Shown here one piece after another: positions 43,991-52,200 of a stretch of 64,000 nt of DNA (position 1 is its first letter; the number at the start of each line of letters is the position of its first letter). Origin of the DNA: RGIG1681 sp017467625 (lineage in GTDB: Bacteria; Bacillota; Clostridia; Christensenellales; UBA1242). Under the pieces are notes generated by a model, which was not told where the DNA came from, did not search any database, and saw only the letters and a list, made by a program, of their open reading frames with translations. The position numbers and the translations under genes were made by a program. The DNA is taken from positions 310,001 through 374,000 of the forward strand of contig JAFUSN010000004.1 in NCBI GenBank assembly GCA_017467625.1, in the 5' to 3' direction.

Positions 43991-44090
43991 TGATAGACAT
44001 TGGAATATAATTAGATATACATTTTTATATAGTGGTATTACTCTTTTTATAGTTTCTATTGTTCTTGAATTATTCAAATTTGATAAATAA
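43926..44090 (+). pseudogene. 3' fragment of a membrane protein
   Basis: A second frame overlapping the ATPase remnant reads IVVAFILNIVLNRIFPDD, then YTFLYSGITLFIVSIVLELFKF before TAA at 44088. Two hydrophobic segments, no start codon or ribosome site. The 5' part appears deleted at the junction with the ATPase fragment near 43940. Family not identified. Confidence 0.5.
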
Positions 44091-44095
44091 AAGGA

Positions 44096-44152
44096 TCGTC
44101 ATATTAAGATATTCACGTACATTAAGGTGAGAAATAATCTCATCTTTTTTTA
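44096..44152 (+). terminator. Terminator module A with conserved leader
   Basis: TCGTCATATTAAGATATTC (44096-44114) followed by stem AAGGTGAGA / TCTCATCTT and a T run. 17 of the 19 leader bases recur before the hairpin at 45861-45879 and 16 at 45570-45588. Confidence 0.7.
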
Positions 44153-44224
44153 GTAATTTTTCGATCATTTATGAACCAATCTTTAATTAAATAAAATTAT
44201 AAAAAAATTCTTTTAAAAATATAT

Positions 44225-44253
44225 TTGCGAATGTCAAAATTTTGTGGTATATT
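44225..44253 (+). promoter_or_regulatory. Promoter of small RNA unit 1
   Basis: TTGCGA, exactly 17 bases, TATATT; the same arrangement occurs at 45373-45401. Confidence 0.65.
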
Positions 44254-44259
44254 TTATTC

Positions 44260-44354
44260 AAGTAATTGAGCTAATCTCAATTCATAGATATGTGCCGATT
44301 TTTCGTATACACGTTAAATTGAGACCCATTTAGAATAAAAAGATTCTTTTTTTT
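44260..44354 (+). ncRNA. Candidate small RNA 1 (new family)
   Basis: Part of a 114-base block (44224-44337) that is 83 percent identical to 45372-45485 and contains no shared reading frame. Predicted start near 44260 from the promoter; end in a weak hairpin AGAAT/ATTCT with eight T. An outer stem pairs 44275-44282 (TCTCAATT) with 44317-44324 (AATTGAGA), and an inner stem pairs 44289-44294 (TATGTG) with 44304-44309 (CGTATA), loop CCGATTTTT. Differences from copy 2 preserve both stems. It lies directly upstream of the dehydrogenase gene, which has its own promoter (TGGTATAAT, about 44363-44371). Confidence 0.6.
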
Positions 44355-44399
44355 AATAAGATGGTATAATAAAATATATTAAAAAGTAAGGAGAATTAT

Positions 44400-45368
44400 A
44401 TGAATTATAAAAAAATAGTTGTTGCTGGTGGTGGTGTTTTGGGGAGCCAAATTGCTTTTCAGTCAGCGTATTGTGGATATGATGTGACAATATGGTTAAG
44501 AAGTGAAGATAGCAAAACAAGAACACAACCTAAGCTTGATGCATTAAAAAAAGATTATATTAAAACTATAGAATCATTAAATCCTCATGATGAAAATAGT
44601 TGGGCAAGAGGAATATCTGATATTGATAATTTTAATAAAGCCGATTGTTTAAAAAAGGTAGAAAATGCTTATAATAGTATTAAATTAGAAGTAGATATAA
44701 AAGAAGCAGTAAAAGATGCTGATTTAGTAATTGAATCAATGGCAGAAATAAAAGATGAAAAAATTAAATTCTATCAAACTTTAGCACCATTGTTAGAAGA
44801 AAAAACTATTATTGTGACTAATTCTTCTACATTATTACCATCTATGTTTGCTAAATATACAGGAAGAGCAGAAAAATATTTATCACTTCACTTTGCTAAT
44901 ACAATATGGATAAAAAATACCGCTGAAGTAATGGCACATGATAGAACTGATAAAAAGTATTTTGATGAAATAATGGAATTTGCAGTTAGTATCAGAATGT
45001 TGCCTCTTCCTGTTTTAAAAGAAAAATCAGGATATTTATTAAATTCTATGCTCGTTCCTTTTTTGTTAAGTGGTATGGATTTATTAACGAATGGAATATC
45101 TGATGCTGAAAGCATTGATATTGCTTGGAAAAGAGGGACAGGAGCACCCAAAGGGCCATTTGAAATAATTGATACTGTAGGATTAACTACAGCAAAAAAT
45201 ATTGTTGAACAATATCAAAAAGTTCCTGGATTAATGAGTCCTTTATTAAAGAAAATGATGTTGCCTTACAATTACAAGGGAATGTTAAATATGTTAAATC
45301 AATATATTGAAAAAGGAAAACTGGGAAAATCCTCTGGAGAAGGTTTTTATAAATATGATAAATCATAA
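44400..45368 (+). CDS. 3-hydroxyacyl-CoA dehydrogenase family protein
   Basis: A 322-aa enzyme of the 3-hydroxybutyryl-CoA/3-hydroxyacyl-CoA dehydrogenase family. The NAD-binding motif AGGGVLGSQIA is at residue 9. VIESMAEIKDEK, TNSSTLLPS and the catalytic His in LSLHFAN follow, then the C-terminal helical domain (KSGYLLNSMLVPFLLSG, GAPKGPFEIID). Related enzymes also oxidise L-carnitine or L-gulonate, so the substrate is open. It is intact, with AAGGAG and its own promoter, and seems to be the main cargo of the element. The two candidate small RNAs lie immediately on either side. Confidence 0.9.
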   Translation: MNYKKIVVAGGGVLGSQIAFQSAYCGYDVTIWLRSEDSKTRTQPKLDALKKDYIKTIESLNPHDENSWARGISDIDNFNKADCLKKVENAYNSIKLEVDIKEAVKDADLVIESMAEIKDEKIKFYQTLAPLLEEKTIIVTNSSTLLPSMFAKYTGRAEKYLSLHFANTIWIKNTAEVMAHDRTDKKYFDEIMEFAVSIRMLPLPVLKEKSGYLLNSMLVPFLLSGMDLLTNGISDAESIDIAWKRGTGAPKGPFEIIDTVGLTTAKNIVEQYQKVPGLMSPLLKKMMLPYNYKGMLNMLNQYIEKGKLGKSSGEGFYKYDKS

Positions 45369-45372
45369 TCAT

Positions 45373-45401
45373 TTGCAAATGTCATAATGTTATGGTATAT
45401 T
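45373..45401 (+). promoter_or_regulatory. Promoter of small RNA unit 2
   Basis: TTGCAA, 17 bases, TATATT, starting five bases after the dehydrogenase stop. Confidence 0.65.
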
Positions 45402-45407
45402 TTATTC

Positions 45408-45522
45408 AAGTAATTGAGTCAATCAGGGTTCATAGATTTGTGCCAATTTTTCGTAAACACGTTAAATCATGGCCCCATTAGAATACAAATTACGATAGCT
45501 TAAGTTATCGTAATTTTTTTAT
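45408..45522 (+). ncRNA. Candidate small RNA 2 (new family)
   Basis: Second copy of the 114-base block (45372-45485). Outer stem 45423-45430 (TCAGGGTT) with 45465-45472 (AATCATGG); inner stem 45437-45442 (TTTGTG) with 45452-45457 (CGTAAA). Relative to copy 1 two outer pairs and one inner pair are exchanged on both sides, two become G-U, one is lost. A strong terminator follows: AATTACGATA / TATCGTAATT with seven T. Confidence 0.65.
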
Positions 45523-45569
45523 ATATAAAATACTATAAAAACAGCAGAATTTTTCATCTGCTTAATAAA

Positions 45570-45610
45570 TCATAATATTAAGATATACAGAACTGGTGAA
45601 ATCCGTTTTT
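45570..45610 (+). terminator. Terminator module B with conserved leader
   Basis: TCATAATATTAAGATATAC (45570-45588), then a small hairpin AAC-T-GG / CC-GTT and T run. No gene lies directly before it, only the end of small RNA unit 2, so it may be what remains of a lost gene. Confidence 0.55.
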
Positions 45611-45647
45611 GTGTGGTATAATAGTTATCGAAGGAGAGTTGAGTAAT

Positions 45648-45857
45648 ATGACATTTTTTCCACCAATTCCATTAATAAGAAAAAATCATATAATAAAAAA
45701 ATTAACAGAGAGCAATGCTTTTTCTGAGAAAACAGCTAAAACATTTACTGAAGCTGGAATTATTAATCCTAATGGATTTAATAAAATAAATGAAAGATTG
45801 ATTAAGCAAAAGGTTTTAGTAAAAACAAAAGATGGTAAGTATTATCTAAATAAATAA
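45648..45857 (+). CDS. Small winged-helix-like protein (69 aa)
   Basis: From ATG 45648 (AAGGAG 11 bases upstream; extended -10 TGGTATAAT at 45614-45622, which excludes the earlier in-frame GTG). Sequence: a proline-rich start (FFPPIPLIRKN), a helix-turn-helix-like pair (IIKKLTESNAFSEKTAKTFTEAG), then NERLIKQKVLVKTKDGKYYLN, which looks like the wing of a winged helix. Likely a small DNA-binding protein of the element. It ends in terminator module C. Confidence 0.6.
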   Translation: MTFFPPIPLIRKNHIIKKLTESNAFSEKTAKTFTEAGIINPNGFNKINERLIKQKVLVKTKDGKYYLNK

Positions 45858-45860
45858 TAA

Positions 45861-45912
45861 TCGTAAGATTAAGATATTCCGAACAAAGTGGGTAGAAATA
45901 CCTGCTTTTTTT
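45861..45912 (+). terminator. Terminator module C with conserved leader
   Basis: TCGTAAGATTAAGATATTC (45861-45879), then stem AAGTGGGTA / TACCTGCTT, loop GAAA, T run. Confidence 0.8.
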
Positions 45913-45982
45913 ATGTAGGAAAAATTTAGGAATTTATCTAATTTATCTGATATTAAAAAGATAGTAATTGAGGTAGAAGTAA

Positions 45983-46645
45983 ATGAGTAAAATTAATATC
46001 AGAAAAAGAGGAAACTTCTATGAATATAGAATTGAAATAGCTAAGTTAGATAATAAAAGACAGTGGTTAAGTAAATCAGGATTAGATAATTGTATAGTTT
46101 TTACTAATGATTATAATAAAGCAGATCATAAAGAGATAAGGAATTTAGTTGAACAATTATTCAAGATAAGTAAGATTAAATGTGATTTCACTTTGAAAGA
46201 ATGGAATGATATAGAAAAAAATGCTTATGAGTTATCTAAATCAAAAACGCATGATGAATTTATTGAAGAAATGAAGAAGATTCATCCTAATATAATAGTA
46301 TTAGATAAATATGAAAATTCAAATAAAAGGATAAAGGTTAAATGCAATGTATGTGGATTTGAATGGTATGGAGTTCCTGCCAATATGGTTAGTGGAGATG
46401 GGTGTAGAAAATGTGGAACTATAAAAGCACATAAAAATTTTATAAAAGATGATAAAACAGTTATAAATGATTTAAAAAAGAAAAATCCAAATATTGAAGT
46501 CATAGGGAAATACACAGGAAGACATAATCCTATAAGGGTTAAATGTAAAAGATGTGGATTTGAATGGGAACCAATATTTTCAAGTTTATTAAGGGGATCT
46601 AGTCATAAAAATGCAAAATCAATGCATAAAGATATAAATAATTGA
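45983..46645 (+). CDS. Integrase arm-binding domain fused to two zinc-ribbon repeats
   Basis: A 220-aa protein. Residues 1-33 (KINIRKRGNFYEYRIEI, QWLSKSG) are homologous to the N-terminal arm-binding domain of the integrase remnant at 43082. About 60 residues of unknown origin follow. Then come two repeats of about 55 residues, each with the pattern HPNIIVLDKYENSNKRIKVKC-x2-CGFEW: the first ends GDGCRKCG with four cysteines, the second keeps CKRCGFEW but has lost the last pair. Such CGxxW repeats occur in phage endonuclease-associated zinc-ribbon proteins. It is either a deletion fusion or a functional regulator that competes for the TTTGTCCACA sites. GAGGT-like ribosome site. Confidence 0.65.
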   Translation: MSKINIRKRGNFYEYRIEIAKLDNKRQWLSKSGLDNCIVFTNDYNKADHKEIRNLVEQLFKISKIKCDFTLKEWNDIEKNAYELSKSKTHDEFIEEMKKIHPNIIVLDKYENSNKRIKVKCNVCGFEWYGVPANMVSGDGCRKCGTIKAHKNFIKDDKTVINDLKKKNPNIEVIGKYTGRHNPIRVKCKRCGFEWEPIFSSLLRGSSHKNAKSMHKDINN

Positions 46646-46717
46646 TTATCTAGCATTGTGTAAATAATCAATATGTTATATAATTATTATGGAAACAAAG
46701 AGAAGTTGGATGATGAC

Positions 46718-46844
46718 TTTGTCCACATTTTGTCCACATTGAACAAATTATTAGTAATATTTATAATACAAATAATACTGATAATAATATGTACTAAATG
46801 CCCATAAAATAAGGCTAAAAGCCATAATACTATATGTACCAAAT
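46718..46844. repeat. Right-end arm-type sites
   Basis: Tandem TTTGTCCACA at 46718-46727 and TTTTGTCCACA at 46728-46738, the same 11-base spacing as at the left end. Two further repeats TATGTACTAAAT (46788-46799) and TATGTACCAAAT (46833-46844) match, inverted, ATTTAGTACA at 42988. Confidence 0.7.
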
Positions 46845-46871
46845 ATAGTGATAATATGCTCAAAAAGGGAG

Positions 46872-46908
46872 CATGTGGAAGCGGAAAAAAATACAAAAAT
46901 TGCTGTGG
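46872..46908 (+). repeat. attR: duplicated end of secA
   Basis: 36 of 37 bases equal to 42822-42858; continues GGAAAATAG, i.e. the original Gly-Lys-stop of secA. Confidence 0.88.
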
Positions 46909-46915
46909 AAAATAG

Positions 46916-46943
46916 AAAAAAGCCCTAAAAATTAGGGCTTTTT
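46916..46943 (+). terminator. Original secA terminator, now separated from secA
   Basis: Stem AAAAAGCCCT / AGGGCTTTTT right after the duplicated secA stop. Confidence 0.88.
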
Positions 46944-46966
46944 GCATAAATTAATTGGAGTGAAAT

Positions 46967-47731
46967 ATGATTACTGATTCTTTTGATGACAAATCACCAG
47001 CAAAAATAAATCCAAACACAAAAAGCAAAAGACTAAAATGTGATGCCGTCATTATAACATTTTCAAACAAAATTGAAGAAAGTGTTCTTCATAATTTTAA
47101 TACTGAAAAAATTGGTGAAATGAAGTGTGTGAGTGGAACAGTTTCTGTTTACAAAATTGAAGAAAATGGCAGGGTTTTTGTATTTTACAAAACATGGATT
47201 GGAGCACCTGCAACAGTTGGATTTTTGGAAGATTTATCAGAAATTATTGAAACCAAAAACATAGTTATTTTTGGTGGTGCTGGAACGCTTGATAAAACAA
47301 TTAAAAAAGGAACAATAATGATTCCAACTGAATCGTATCGTGATGAGGGGACGAGTTATCACTATGCAAAGCCTCAAAATTATATTCAAATAAAAAACCA
47401 TAAAATTGTTGAAAAATTCATAAAAAATAGCAATATTTCATGTGTTTGTGGTAAAAATTGGACAACAGATGCGTTTTTTAGAGAAACTGAAAACAACATT
47501 AAAAAGCGAAAAAGTGACGGATGCATTTCGGTTGATATGGAGTGCTCATCAGTTCAGGCGTTTTGCGATTTTAGAGGTTATGAACTTTATTACTTTTTAA
47601 CCAGCGGTGATCTTCTTGATGTTCCTGAGTGGAATAGCCGAAATAAAGATGACTCAAAAAATGGTGGACAGCACGATGCAACTCATTTTGATATTGCACT
47701 TAAACTGGCACTTTTTGTGACTGAAAATTAA
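46967..47731 (+). CDS. Nucleoside phosphorylase family protein
   Basis: A 254-aa protein of the PNP/UDP phosphorylase family. Visible are the phosphate-binding IFGGAGTLD, the base-site YRDEGTSYHY, and the ribose-binding SVDMECSSVQAF with the conserved Met-Glu. It cleaves a purine nucleoside or uridine with phosphate to release the base and ribose-1-phosphate. The N-terminal 25 residues are an additional extension. Ribosome site is weak (TTGGAG). Monocistronic between two terminators. Confidence 0.85.
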   Translation: MITDSFDDKSPAKINPNTKSKRLKCDAVIITFSNKIEESVLHNFNTEKIGEMKCVSGTVSVYKIEENGRVFVFYKTWIGAPATVGFLEDLSEIIETKNIVIFGGAGTLDKTIKKGTIMIPTESYRDEGTSYHYAKPQNYIQIKNHKIVEKFIKNSNISCVCGKNWTTDAFFRETENNIKKRKSDGCISVDMECSSVQAFCDFRGYELYYFLTSGDLLDVPEWNSRNKDDSKNGGQHDATHFDIALKLALFVTEN

Positions 47732-47736
47732 ATTTT

Positions 47737-47768
47737 AAAAGCAGCTTGTAGGGCTGCTTTTATTTTTT
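47737..47768 (+). terminator. Rho-independent terminator
   Basis: Stem AAAAGCAGC / GCTGCTTTT, loop TTGTAGG, T run. Confidence 0.9.
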
Positions 47769-47871
47769 TGTAAATATATTTATATATTTAATTTAAATTA
47801 TTCAATAATTTTTATTTGCGAAAATACAGGGTGTGTGTTATTATAATTTTAGATTAGCATGGGGGACAAAA

Positions 47872-49203
47872 ATGTTAATAAACGATTTAAACACTGAAAG
47901 AGCGGCGGGTTCAATGCTTGGCAAGTCGGATTTTTATATTGAAGTTGCTAAATTTGTGCAGGCATACAGAACGATTGTTGCGAACCCAAACGAATTTTTG
48001 AAGGAAGTGAACATTCCTCCAATTAATGAAAAAACACAGGTTTTAAAATGGGATCAGTTTGTAAAAATTATGCAAACTTGTGATCTTGGCTTTTCTGCTG
48101 GAATTGATGAAGCTGATTTGCTTGTTTATTATAACTATGCACTTGAGATGGGCTCAATAAGTGGAAATGAAAAGAAACTTGCAACAGTTAATGATGTTGC
48201 AGAAGCTCAAAAACATTACTACAATTTTGTTGATGAAATTACAAGCAATGCACAAGATGAATATTTAAAGCAACACAAAATCACTCTTGCAAGAGATCGT
48301 GAGGCAAGCATTGCTGATGGAAGATTGTCGATTATTCAAACGCAAAAAGTTCTATGTGTAATTGCGCTTGTTTTAGGTGTGGTTTTCACAACTTTTGGGC
48401 TTGCAAGTTTCTTTTTTAATAATTCGGTTGTTGGTGCAATTGGAAAAATTATTCCAGTTTGGAATGCTCAATACATTGGATCAATAATTTTAACAGTTTT
48501 AGGTTTAGTTATTTTTTCAATTTTTAATAGAATTTATGAAAATCAAAGAAGAAAATATGCTGAACTTAAAGATGCCACTGAGATAATTTTTAAAAGAAAC
48601 GATGAAAGTTTTGGCGAAGAACTTGTATTGAAGCAAAAGCTCAACAAACTTCAAAGTGATTTGCGAGTTGTTCAAGCCGAGATGAATGATCCAGCAAAAG
48701 CGCATGATGTAAAACACAATATTGAAGTTTTGATTAGAGAAAATAAATTTTATCAAAAATATTGTTCTGATGAACTTGAACTTATTGAAACTGAAGAAAA
48801 GCAAAGTTTTCGACCATCTCAAAGCTTCAGCGAAGAATTTTCACCAATCAAACTTACTCATGAACAAGAAGAAAATTTACGAACCGTTTCAAAAGATGCA
48901 ATCAACCTTGAGGGTGAATTTGATAATGATGCTTATAACAAAAAGTTTGAGCAATCTCGTGTAAAGAAAGCTGAAAAGAAACAAGAAACAGAGAAAGTTG
49001 AAGAAACTGAACTTCAAGAAGAAAAACTTGAAGAAGAAAATGAACAAAACAAACAAGCCGAACAACAAGCAGAACAAGTTGAAGAGCAACTTCAACAAGA
49101 AGAGGTTAAGCAGGTTGAAAGCGAAGAAAAAGAAAAAACAGCTGAAGAACTTGCTGAAGAGGAAGAAACTCTTAAAAACATTAAGGAATTGCTTGGACTT
49201 TAA
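47872..49203 (+). CDS. Membrane protein with coiled coil and acidic tail
   Basis: A 443-aa protein. Start at ATG 47872, preceded by GGGGGA; promoter TATAAT at 47842. The N-terminal 155 residues are soluble and helical. Two transmembrane helices are at about 161-184 and 201-222. A coiled coil follows (about 225-310), then a Glu/Gln/Lys-rich low-complexity tail from about 365 to the end. No family recognised. The layout is close to that of the partial gene at 62853, so the two may be distant relatives. The next gene encodes another orphan, perhaps a partner. Confidence 0.7.
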   Translation: MLINDLNTERAAGSMLGKSDFYIEVAKFVQAYRTIVANPNEFLKEVNIPPINEKTQVLKWDQFVKIMQTCDLGFSAGIDEADLLVYYNYALEMGSISGNEKKLATVNDVAEAQKHYYNFVDEITSNAQDEYLKQHKITLARDREASIADGRLSIIQTQKVLCVIALVLGVVFTTFGLASFFFNNSVVGAIGKIIPVWNAQYIGSIILTVLGLVIFSIFNRIYENQRRKYAELKDATEIIFKRNDESFGEELVLKQKLNKLQSDLRVVQAEMNDPAKAHDVKHNIEVLIRENKFYQKYCSDELELIETEEKQSFRPSQSFSEEFSPIKLTHEQEENLRTVSKDAINLEGEFDNDAYNKKFEQSRVKKAEKKQETEKVEETELQEEKLEEENEQNKQAEQQAEQVEEQLQQEEVKQVESEEKEKTAEELAEEEETLKNIKELLGL

Positions 49204-49281
49204 ATTTAAATTAGGTATTTACATTGCGGTTAAAATATGTTATTATTTTATAAATAAAATAACGCTTCAGGGAGGAAGATT

Positions 49282-52200
49282 ATGGCAGGAGAAGAGAAAA
49301 AAGAATCAACACCTAGTGCGCCAACATCAAGAATGAAGGGTATACCAAAAGGTAATGGTGTTGGTGGTGAACATAAATGGGTCGTTGACAAATATGCCCG
49401 AATGGAAATTTGGGTTGGTCTTTACAACAAGGTTCGTTGCACACCAACGGAATATGGTTTAACCAACAACATGATTACACCACAAATTGTTAGTGCCGTT
49501 AAATTTTGGTTATCGCACAAAATTCCAGATGGAATTGACATGACTTATGTCAAAATTGAAGACTGCATAAACAATCCTGAAAAATTTCCTCCATGTTCAT
49601 TTGAAGAAAGCTATTTGTATAATCAAATGGATCTAGGGGAACTGTTTGACAGTGAAGAAGCTGAACAAATTAGAAAAATGGGTTACGACCCAAAGCATTT
49701 AACCCAAGATGATCTAAAGAAAAATGCAAAACTAGCAGAACTGCATAATCAAATTAAAAAAAGAAGAAAACTTTTTGTTGAAGAACTTGATGAATATGCA
49801 GCTGAATCTTATGAAGTTAAAAAGAAGCTTGGTGGTGATGGTCACTTAACCAACGATGAAATGGATGAGCTTTTAACTGAAAAGATTTCAAGTGTAGCCG
49901 GTAATTTTTCAAAGTATAATAAAGCAACTAAAACAAGAGAAGGTGAAGTTGGTGATGATTGGCAGGCTGTTTTAAACGGAATTCAAGCTGTAACAGATGC
50001 AAAAAAAGCCCATAAAAAATCAAGGCGTTTTGCATTTGCTCACATGCTTGCAACAGTCGTTGGTGCTGCTGCAACAGTTGCTTCAGTTGGTTTGATTGTT
50101 GCTTCTGGAGGCTTGGCGCTCACTGGTGTTTTTGGTGGTGCTTCCGCTGCGCTTGGTGCTGGTGGTTCAATTGCAGTTGGAGTTGCTGGTGGCGTTGGTG
50201 GATTCATCATGACAAAAACGGCACTTGGCAGGTTTATAACTCGTCACTTTGAAAGACGAAAAAATAAAGAAAAGTATAAAGAACTTTTGAATGGAATGAA
50301 AAAGTTCAAAAATAAAGATGGAAAAGAAATTGATTTACAACAAGCCATAAGAGATTGGGTTTTGCATAAATCAATCACTGATTATTACAAAAAGTATGAT
50401 CCATTTAATCCAAAGAAACAGGGAATGGAATTTTTCCAGGCACTCATTAAGGCAAACACAAAATTTTTGAATAAAGAATTTAATGAAAAAATGAGAACTG
50501 GGCACATGAGAATTCGTCTTGACCCAAAATTTGGAAAGGAAGAACTTGCAAATGCCTTTGATGAAGAACTTAAAGATGTTGCTGGAAAGTATTCTGGTGA
50601 AAATGGTGCAAGGGGACATGCTGCAAAAGTAAAACAATGGATGGCGGAGAAGAATGTTGTTGGAATTGTTACAAACAATCCAATCCCATTGGAACTTCAT
50701 GATAAAATTGAAAAACAAACCAAAGCTGCTGCCGCAAATCCTGATAACACAAAAAGGCTTAAAGGTGCAAAAGAACTTTGGAAACAACTTGTTAGCAAAG
50801 AAACAGATTATAACAATGCTCATCTTGAAGATCAGTTTGTTATGGATAAAAACCGTTTGAAAGAACTTATTAGAGATGCATATGTAAAAACTGCATTCAG
50901 TGAACCATTTCTTGGAAAACAAACAATTGATGAACTTGAAGGTTTAATTACTGACCCAACATTTAAAGAAGTTTTCACAAAAACCAGTCATGGTGAGGAA
51001 GGTTGGCTTCAAGAGGCAAAGAGTATTGCGGCACTTGTTAGAAGTGCATACAAATCTGGAATTGTGAATGGAAATGTGGGTGTTTCTCTTAAAGATGAAC
51101 TTGCAACAACTGAAACTGGAATGGCTGAGGTGTTCAAAAAACTTGCTGGCGCTGGTGGAAAAACAATTTCAGAAGAACAAATGGAACTTGGTGCAGAAAT
51201 TGCAGGTCTTCTTTCTAGTGCATTTTCTTCATCTACTAAGCCAACGCCTGTTGAAATACAGGAAATTAAAAATAAAATTGGTTCACTTGATAGCGCTGCT
51301 GCACAAAAATACTTTTATGAAAAAGTAAATCAAATCAGCTCTGAAACCCGAAGAAAGGCTATTGAAAGAACTGAAGAGTTGGCAAATAAAAGTGAACAAT
51401 TCACAACTTTCAATTCTGATTTTTATAAGCATGTTGAAAAAGTTGAACAACTCAAAATTACTGAAGTTTATCCATCAAATGATTTCAGTGACTATTTTGA
51501 AGAAGAAATTGTTCGTGGAGACATTGAAACAAAAGATTATTTAATGTCAATTGTTGGAAACAAGGTTCAACAATTGCTTGAAACTGAAATTGACAGAGAT
51601 GCTTATAAAAGCAACACAGATTCATCTAATGCACTTGAAAATATAACAAAACTCACATCTTATGTTCAAACTAGTGAATACTTGAATGGGGACCAAAAAG
51701 AAGAATTTCTTAGATCTGATAAAGTTAAGACAGCAATTAAAAGGGTAATTGACAGTAAAGTTAAACGAATTTTGCAAGATTTCACAGAATATGACGCTAA
51801 TGAATTTAATAGAATTGCGGTTAACACTTTCAGTGAAGGTGGTTTAAAAGAGTTTTTTGATACTCCAGATAGTGAAATAGCTCAAATGAAACAGAAAGTT
51901 GATTACATGCGTAACATTGCAAATTATATAGGCATTTCAAAACAAGGTCTTGATTTTTCAAAGGATGATAAATTTGCATTTTCAAACTTATATTTCAAAG
52001 ATGCTGCTGGAAATGATATTGAAAGAGTTCCAGGTGATGATCTCAATGTAGAATTAAATGACATTAGAGGGTTGTTTGAAAGTTCATCAATCAGTTATGA
52101 TGAAACTAATGATGCTACAAATGATACATTTTTAAATAATGTTGATGCAGAAATTATTAAGATTAATTCAATGACATCTGAAAGAGATAAACTTGCAGCA

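Larger units (their letters stand above)
42859..46908. mobile_element. Decayed integrative element in the 3' end of secA
   Basis: About 4.05 kb between the two copies of the secA end. Evidence: target-site duplication that restores the SecA C-terminus, tandem TTTGTCCACA sites near both ends, an integrase remnant at the left end, codon use richer in ATA and TTA than the neighbours, and several gene fragments. Without an intact integrase or transfer genes it cannot move by itself; it could be moved in trans. Confidence 0.88.

Noticed and set aside
44241..44337. Riboswitch leader of the dehydrogenase gene
   Set aside because: A second copy lies after the gene with its own promoter and terminator, and the gene has its own promoter downstream of copy 1; independent RNAs fit better, though attenuation is not excluded.
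46861..46915. Second SEC-C protein gene
   Set aside because: Only the last codons of secA are repeated, with no start or upstream frame; it is the displaced secA end.
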